In this document: positions 7,213 to 11,727 of the stretch, piece by piece
Layout: each line of letters begins with the position of its first letter
Position numbering within the stretch: position 1 is the stretch's first letter
Assembly: GCA_003224635.1 (NCBI GenBank)
Contig: QHZK01000005.1
Location: forward strand, 1,940 to 15,589
Direction of reading: 5' to 3'
DNA: 13,650 nt
Source: Acidobacteriota bacterium
Lineage (GTDB): Bacteria > Acidobacteriota > Terriglobia > UBA7540
The notes under the pieces: generated by a model
What the model was told of the DNA's origin: nothing
The model's input: only the letters and a program-made list of their open reading frames with translations
The model's database searches: none
Position numbers and translations under genes: made by a program

Positions 7213-8382
7213 CTACTTGTAAGCCGGAATCCCCGTCACGCGCTCGCCGATGATCAGCGTGTGGATATTGTGAGTGCCTTCGTAGGTATACACCGACTCG
7301 AGGTTGCACATGTGACGGAAGATGGGGTACTCGTCGGCGACTCCGTTTGCGCCCAGAATGTCGCGCGCCGCACGGGCGAGGTCGAGCGCCATCTTGACGT
7401 TGTTGCGCTTGAGCATGGAGACGTGCGCGAAGTCGGTGCGGCCGCCGTCCTTCAGTCTGCCCACCTGCAAGGCGAGCAACTGAGCCTTGGTGATTTCTGT
7501 AATCATGTCAGCGAACTTCGCCTGAACGAGCTGGTGTGAGGCGATGGGCCTGTCGTCAAACTGCTTGCGAATCTTGGCGTATTCGAGCGCTTCGTTGTAG
7601 CACGCCATGGCGGCCCCGATCACTCCCCAGCCGATCCCGTAGCGCGCCTGGGTGAGGCAACTGAGCGGCCCCTTCATACCCTTGACGTTCGGCAGCATAT
7701 TGCACGCCGGCACGCGCACGTCCTCAAGCGAGATGCTCGAGGTCACCGAAGCGCGCAGCGACCATTTCCCCTTGATGTCCTTCGCGGTGAAGCCCGGCGT
7801 CCCTTTCTCCACCAGAAAGCCGCGGATATCACCGTCCGCGCGCGCCCACACCAGGGCGACGTCGGCGATGGTGCCGGAGGTGATCCAGGCCTTCTCCCCG
7901 TTCAGGATGTAGTGGTCCCCGTCCTTCACGGCGCGCGTGCGCATGCCGGCCGGGTTCGAGCCGAAGTCGGGCTCCGTGAGGCCGAAACATCCGATCGCCT
8001 TGCCCTGCTGCAGCGCCGGCAGCCAGCGCTCTTTCTGCTCCTCCGAGCCGTACTCCCGGATGGGATACATCACCAGCGCGCCCTGCACGGAAACAAAGCT
8101 GCGCAGGCCGCTGTCGCCGCGCTCGAGCTCCTGCATGATGAGTCCGTACTCGACGCTCGACATGCCGGCGCAGCCGTAGCCTTCGAGGTTGGCGCCGAAG
8201 AACCCGAGATCCGCCATCAGCGGCACCAGGTGGCGGGGGAATTTGCCCTTACGGTTCCATTCCTCGATGTGCGGCAGTACTTCCTTGTCCACAAACTCGC
8301 GCACCGTCTGGCGCACGAGCCTTTCTTCGTCGCTGAACAGCGAGTCGATTTCCAGGTAATCAACGCCGCGAAAGGGAAACAT
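7213..8382 (-). CDS. gcdH: Glutaryl-CoA dehydrogenase
   Basis: This 389-residue FAD-dependent acyl-CoA dehydrogenase would oxidise glutaryl-CoA and decarboxylate it to crotonyl-CoA in lysine, tryptophan or aromatic catabolism, passing electrons to ETF. From the ATG at 8382, similarity to the human enzyme as I remember it is strong throughout: GYGCAGMSS, ELERGDSGLRS, CFGLTEPDFGSNP, KWSLRAS, ARYGIGWG and VYTYEGTHNIHTLI. The catalytic base is Glu368 (YEGTH). Glu87, Arg94 and Ser98, which contact or lie near the substrate carboxylate in GCDH, appear conserved and favour a true decarboxylating glutaryl-CoA dehydrogenase over a short-chain acyl-CoA dehydrogenase. I prefer the 8382 start to an in-frame ATG at 8406, because GGAG lies 7 nt before it and family alignment begins just after. 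No ETF or other catabolic gene is adjacent. Confidence 0.92.
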   Translation of the reverse strand: MFPFRGVDYLEIDSLFSDEERLVRQTVREFVDKEVLPHIEEWNRKGKFPRHLVPLMADLGFFGANLEGYGCAGMSSVEYGLIMQELERGDSGLRSFVSVQGALVMYPIREYGSEEQKERWLPALQQGKAIGCFGLTEPDFGSNPAGMRTRAVKDGDHYILNGEKAWITSGTIADVALVWARADGDIRGFLVEKGTPGFTAKDIKGKWSLRASVTSSISLEDVRVPACNMLPNVKGMKGPLSCLTQARYGIGWGVIGAAMACYNEALEYAKIRKQFDDRPIASHQLVQAKFADMITEITKAQLLALQVGRLKDGGRTDFAHVSMLKRNNVKMALDLARAARDILGANGVADEYPIFRHMCNLESVYTYEGTHNIHTLIIGERVTGIPAYK

Positions 8383-8389
8383 GATGGAG

Positions 8390-8393
8390 CTCC
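8390..8393 (-). promoter_or_regulatory. Ribosome-binding site of gcdH
   Basis: On the minus strand, GGAG is 7 nt upstream of the ATG at 8382. It lies downstream of the alternative ATG at 8406 and so supports the shorter protein. Confidence 0.6.
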
Positions 8394-8400
8394 GTTGTTT

Positions 8401-8450
8401 TTGCAATTTGGAATTCGTAATTAATTACGAATTACGAATGACGAATATTG
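8401..8450. repeat. Inverted 7-bp repeat array with a 22-bp perfect palindrome
   Basis: The right arm has ATTACGA (8424 and 8431) and ATGACGA (8438). The left arm, read on the minus strand, has AATTACG, AATTCCA and AATTGCA in 7-bp phase. Where the arms meet, 8412-8433 is a perfect 22-bp palindrome with half-site AATTCGTAATT. The array lies between divergent gcdH and selD and begins about 19 bp from the gcdH start codon. It may act as an operator, or it may be a member of the repeat family seen elsewhere in the window. Confidence 0.7.
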
Positions 8451-8466
8451 TACCAATGAATCTAGG

Positions 8467-8494
8467 GTCCGTGGTCCGTTGTCAGGGGTTAGGA
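8467..8494. repeat. Degenerate 7-bp tandem repeat upstream of selD
   Basis: Units in phase are GTCCGTG (8467), GTCCGTT (8474), GTCAGGG (8481) and GTTAGGA (8488). They share GTCCGTTGTCA with the array at 6448-6475. The array ends just before the selD promoter. Confidence 0.65.
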
Positions 8495-8507
8495 CCGCGG
8501 GCCTCCA

Positions 8508-8537
8508 TTGGAATCGCCCCGACGCGGAGCATATAAT
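8508..8537 (+). promoter_or_regulatory. Putative sigma70-type promoter of selD
   Basis: TTGGAA (8508-8513) is 18 bp from a perfect TATAAT (8532-8537). Transcription would start near 8544-8546, at or just before the selD ATG at 8546, giving a leaderless or nearly leaderless mRNA. No Shine-Dalgarno sequence suits that ATG; CGGAG at 8525 is too far from it. Confidence 0.6.
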
Positions 8538-8545
8538 GAAATTCT

Positions 8546-9595
8546 ATGGGCGAGCGTACGCGGCTCACAGCGATGGTGAAGGCGGCGGGTTGAGCGGCCA
8601 AGTTGAGTCCAAGTATCTTGGACTCCGTGCTGGCCAAGCTGCCGAAACAGACCGACCCGAACGTCCTCATCGGCTTTGACACGGCCGACGACGCTGGAGT
8701 GTATCGTCTCACGCCGGACCTGGCGCTGGTGCAGACCGTCGATTTCTTCACGCCCATCGTGGATGATCCTTACACGTTCGGGCAAATCGCCGCGGCCAAT
8801 GCGCTCAGCGACGTGTACGCCATGGGCGGGCGGCCCATCTCCGCGCTCTCGATCGTCGGCTTCCCGAATACCGGGCGCGACGTCGAGATCCTAGAGCGCA
8901 TCGTCGAAGGCGGGCTCTCGAAGATGCAGGAGGCGGGCTGCGCAGTAATCGGCGGCCACTCGATCGGGGACGAGGAAATCAAGTTCGGCTACGCGGTGAC
9001 GGGCCTGGTAAGCCCCGCGCGCGTCTGGTCGAACGCGGCGGCGCGGCCGGGCGACCGCTTGCTGCTGACCAAGCGCATTGGCACCGGCGTCATCTCGACC
9101 GCGCTCAAGCAGAATCGCGCCAGTGAGACTGCGGTCGAGGCCGCTGTCGAATCCATGCTGACGCTCAACCGCGCCGCCAGCGAAGCCGCCATGCCGTTTC
9201 AGGTCCACTCCGCCACGGACATCACCGGTTTCGGCCTGCTGGGTCATGCGCGAGAGATGGCTGCAGGCAGCAGAGTGAGTTTCGTGATTGATTCCGCGGC
9301 CGTGGAATTCCTGCCCGAAGCGCCCGAGTACGCGCGCGCCGGACTCATCCCCGGCGGGCTCGAGCGGAACATCGAGTTCATCGAGCTCATCGCGGGTTGC
9401 GTCGAATTCTCGAATGGCGTCCCGGAGGAAGTCAGGACGCTGCTCTTTGACCCCCAAACTTCGGGCGGGCTGCTCCTCTCCGTGGCTCCCGAGGACGCGC
9501 CCAAGCTGCTCAGCGCGCTCCGCGAGCGCAACGTCCCCGCGCGCGAAATCGGCGAAGTCGTCGAAAAGACCAAGCCGCTGATCTTCGTGCGGTAA
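8546..9595 (+). CDS. selD: Selenide, water dikinase with in-frame UGA (selenocysteine)
   Basis: SelD makes selenophosphate from selenide and ATP, the selenium donor for Sec-tRNA and 2-selenouridine. A conventional frame opens only after a TGA at 8591-8593 and would lack the catalytic residue. Reading through TGA from the ATG at 8546 gives MGERTRLTAMVKAAG-U-AAKLSP, which matches the SelD N-terminus. U16 sits where E. coli has catalytic Cys17, and Lys19 matches Lys20. The full product is 349 residues, a normal length. Asp49 (ADDAG), Asp89 (ALSDVYAMGG) and Asp225 (TDITGFGLLGH) match the conserved metal and ATP-binding Asp residues, and DPQTSGGL is present near the C-terminus. Sec at this site is known in other SelD proteins. 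The second Cys of the usual GCGCK motif is Ala here, as in many SelDs. A SECIS-like hairpin follows the TGA. A second in-frame ATG at 8573 is possible but would lose the RLT motif. selA, selB and selC must lie outside this window. Confidence 0.92.
8594..8637 (+). promoter_or_regulatory. Bacterial SECIS-like hairpin downstream of the selD UGA
   Basis: GGCCA (8596-8600) pairs with TGGCC (8631-8635). After a small internal loop, GAGTCCAAG (8605-8613) pairs perfectly with CTTGGACTC (8617-8625) around a 3-nt loop TAT. The apical loop starts 20 nt after the UGA, within the range known for SelB-recognised bacterial SECIS elements, and a G-U step lies at the top of the stem. The hairpin lies in coding sequence, as bacterial SECIS elements do. 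Confidence 0.75.
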
Positions 9596-9699
9596 GGCCG
9601 TCATTGACGAGGCTCGCGAGATCGGCTGCCGCATCGACCCTACTGCTCGAACCCCATCGAAGGCGCCGTCCTCATGGAACTGAGCTGGCGTAGCGCCCG

Positions 9700-9728
9700 T
9701 TGCGCCTCGCCCGGCCACACGCTAAGAT
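9700..9728 (+). promoter_or_regulatory. Weak promoter candidate for the 9738 gene
   Basis: TTGCGC (9700-9705) and TAAGAT (9723-9728) are separated by 17 bp. The -10-like box ends 9 nt before the ATG at 9738, the same spacing seen at selD and glmS. Both hexamers are poor matches, so the support comes mainly from the spacing. The rest of the 9596-9737 gap shows nothing recognisable. Confidence 0.3.
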
Positions 9729-9737
9729 GACAACGAT

Positions 9738-10346
9738 ATGAAAAATGGCGTCCCGATGCAGTTGATCTTCGCCGTCGGCGTTGTAGTGATCGGCGGAGGA
9801 TTTCTGGCGGGGGAATATTTCCTGGTGAAATGGTATCCGCGCTACCAGCAGCAGGTCAACGAGCAAACGTTGAAGCTGTTGCCTTATCGTAACGATGCGC
9901 TCGGCATCCAGGTGCAGGTTGCGGCGGGGATTTACGGCCGGGTCGAAAGCTTTCCGGGCGGGGTCAGGATCTTCCGTCCCCGGCTCCTCGGCGACGGGCC
10001 GTCACTGACTGTCACGTCGCAACCCAATCCTGACCGCGCGCCGGCGTTCTCGCCACAGGTCCTGGCCGTGTGGCAAACGGACGGCGTCCAGAAGGGAATC
10101 CCGCGCTACGGCTTCGAGCACACTGCGATCATGAACCGCGACGCCGTGCTGATTTGGCAGTCCAAGGACCGCATAATGGTCCTGACGGCGCGCGTGATCG
10201 CCCCCGATCGCATTGTCGAAGCGGACTGCTCGGTCGGCTCCGAGAACGAGGTGCTCTTCATGACCGGATGCGACGAGAGTGTCCGTACCTTAAAGGTGGC
10301 CGGACCCGAACCGCCGGCGTCGGTCGAAGAGGTGACCGGCCCGTAA
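9738..10346 (+). CDS. Membrane-anchored protein of unknown function
   Basis: I do not recognise this 202-residue protein. A short N-terminus leads into one hydrophobic segment (about 8-30, LIFAVGVVVIGGGFLAGEYF), which suggests a signal anchor with the remaining 170 or so residues outside the cytoplasmic membrane. That part looks like a small beta-rich domain (LTVTSQP, RIMVLTARVI) with two Cys (about 179 and 193) that might form a disulphide. No lipobox or catalytic motif is visible. The gene lies on the same strand between selD (142 bp upstream) and argJ (129 bp downstream), with intergenic repeats on the argJ side, so an operon with either is not well supported. No Shine-Dalgarno sequence precedes the ATG, and a second in-frame ATG exists at 9756. 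Confidence 0.75.
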   Translation: MKNGVPMQLIFAVGVVVIGGGFLAGEYFLVKWYPRYQQQVNEQTLKLLPYRNDALGIQVQVAAGIYGRVESFPGGVRIFRPRLLGDGPSLTVTSQPNPDRAPAFSPQVLAVWQTDGVQKGIPRYGFEHTAIMNRDAVLIWQSKDRIMVLTARVIAPDRIVEADCSVGSENEVLFMTGCDESVRTLKVAGPEPPASVEEVTGP

Positions 10347-10384
10347 GACCGGCGCGAAGCCTCGGCGCTGGGTACGCCTGCACT

Positions 10385-10475
10385 CAGTTTCAGTTTTCAG
10401 TTCTCAGTTTTCAGTAGAGACAAAAGGCAAACCTGATAAGTAGCGGAGACTGAAAACTGATAACTGATAACTGAC
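10385..10475. repeat. Inverted 7-bp repeat array forming a 26-bp stem up to the argJ start codon
   Basis: The left arm has CAGTTTT (10391), CAGTTCT (10398), CAGTTTT (10405) and CAGT (10412). The right arm has ACTGAAA (10449), ACTGATA (10456 and 10463) and ACTGAC (10470). The arms pair from 10390-10415 to 10449-10474 with 24 of 26 positions matched around a 33-nt loop. The right arm ends at the ATG at 10476 and leaves no room for a Shine-Dalgarno sequence. In RNA it could act as a hairpin at the argJ 5' end or at the 3' end of the gene before it. Confidence 0.8.
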
Positions 10476-11696
10476 ATGTGCGCGTGGCGCGAAATCGAAG
10501 GCAATCTGGCGACGCCGCGCGGCTTCCGCGCCGCGGCCATCGCGGCTGGAATCAAGAAGGTGGCCGGCGCCCTTGATCTGGCGTTGATTTTCTCTGACGC
10601 GCGGGATACTGCCGCCGCCGGCATGTTCACTACCAACCGCGTGGCTGCCGCGCCCGTCGAGCTTTCCCGCCGCCACCTCAAAGAGACCCGCGGCTGGGCT
10701 CGGGCCGTGGTCGTCAATTCCGGGAACGCCAACGCCTGCACGGGCGCTGAGGGACTTCGTACCTCCGAGGAAAGTGCGCGCGCCGCGGCGAAGCTGCTCG
10801 GGATTTCTCCGCGCCAGGTCCTGGTGGCTTCGACGGGCGTCATCGGCGTGCCGCTGAAGCTTGACCTCATTCTGGACCAGCTTCCCGCCCTCTCCCGGAA
10901 TCTATCCACAGAAAGCGCGGACGACGTGGCGCGCGCCATCAGGACCACGGACACGTTTTCGAAGTCCTGCGTGTTGCGGACCGAGGCTGGAGTACGGTCC
11001 GTCTGCCTCGCCGGCGTGGCCAAGGGCGCCGGAATGATCCACCCGCGCATGGCCACCATGCTCGCCTTCATTACCACGGATGCGGCCGTCGCCCCGACGG
11101 TCTTGCGCGACGTGCTGTGCGCCGCTGTGAACGAGTCCTTCAACCACATCACGGTGGACGGGGACACGTCCACCAACGATACGGTGCTCGCGCTGGCGAG
11201 CGGGGCCTCGGGCGTAACCGTGCGCGCGGGAGCCAAGAGCGCCTCGTGGTTCGCTGCCGGGCTTGTCGAGCTCTGCCAGACGCTGGCCAAGCTGATCGTT
11301 AAAGACGGCGAGGGGGCATCGAAGCTGGTCGCGGTCGAAGTCCGCGGAGCGAAGACGGCCGCCGATGCCGATCGAGTCGCGCGCGCGATCGCTAATTCGC
11401 CGCTCGTCAAGACGGCGCTGGCCGGAAGCGATCCCAACTGGGGACGCATCATGTGCGCCGCCGGCTACTCCGGCGCCCGCTTCGACCCCGCCAAGGTCGA
11501 TATCCTGGTCAATGATTTTTTCCTTTGCCGCGCCGGGCTGGACGCCGGTTTTGACGACACCGCCGCCCGCCGGGAGCTCGACCAGAAACACCTGACGATT
11601 CGGATCGACCTCCACCAGGGCAGAGCCTTCGGGCGCATCTGGACCTGCGACCTGACGCACGACTACATCACCATCAACGCGTCGTATCGAACATGA
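10476..11696 (+). CDS. argJ: Bifunctional ornithine acetyltransferase / N-acetylglutamate synthase
   Basis: ArgJ transfers acetyl from N-acetylornithine to glutamate in the recycling arginine pathway, and bifunctional forms also make N-acetylglutamate from acetyl-CoA. The 406-residue product has a normal length. The proprotein self-cleaves before a Thr nucleophile: GAGMIHPRMATMLAF is present, with cleavage expected between Ala193 and Thr194. Thr120-Gly121 (ASTGVIG) form the expected oxyanion hole. AVVVNSGNANACTG, FNHITVDGDTSTND and DPNWGRI are family signatures. Sequence alone cannot show whether it is bifunctional. A stop codon lies five codons upstream in frame, so the ATG at 10476 is the practical start, though it directly follows a heptamer repeat and has no ribosome-binding site. 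No other arg gene is in the window. The stop lies 31 bp before the glmS-like gene. Confidence 0.95.
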   Translation: MCAWREIEGNLATPRGFRAAAIAAGIKKVAGALDLALIFSDARDTAAAGMFTTNRVAAAPVELSRRHLKETRGWARAVVVNSGNANACTGAEGLRTSEESARAAAKLLGISPRQVLVASTGVIGVPLKLDLILDQLPALSRNLSTESADDVARAIRTTDTFSKSCVLRTEAGVRSVCLAGVAKGAGMIHPRMATMLAFITTDAAVAPTVLRDVLCAAVNESFNHITVDGDTSTNDTVLALASGASGVTVRAGAKSASWFAAGLVELCQTLAKLIVKDGEGASKLVAVEVRGAKTAADADRVARAIANSPLVKTALAGSDPNWGRIMCAAGYSGARFDPAKVDILVNDFFLCRAGLDAGFDDTAARRELDQKHLTIRIDLHQGRAFGRIWTCDLTHDYITINASYRT

Positions 11697-11709
11697 GAAA
11701 GGGGAGTGC

Positions 11710-11718
11710 TGATATAAT
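11710..11718 (+). promoter_or_regulatory. Extended -10 promoter of the glmS-like gene
   Basis: TGATATAAT fits the extended -10 form TGnTATAAT exactly and ends 9 nt before the ATG at 11728. No -35 box is clear, which extended -10 promoters tolerate. The predicted transcript would have a leader of about 0-3 nt. The promoter lies between argJ and the glmS-like gene. Confidence 0.55.
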
Positions 11719-11727
11719 CGGTAAAAC

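Noticed and set aside
8536..8679. Small frame from the ATG at 8536 with CGGAG upstream
   Set aside because: It has a better Shine-Dalgarno spacing than selD, but its translation is featureless and out of frame with the clearly conserved SelD N-terminus. The ATG also overlaps the TATAAT box.
9596..9737. Possible gene fragment or tRNA after selD
   Set aside because: One frame reads VIDEAREIGCRID but stops soon and matches nothing I know. GCTCGAACC hints at a T-loop, but no acceptor or anticodon arm forms.
10397..11452. Long minus-strand frame opposite argJ (351 codons)
   Set aside because: It is an antisense shadow caused by GC-rich codon bias. argJ on the plus strand has all family motifs.
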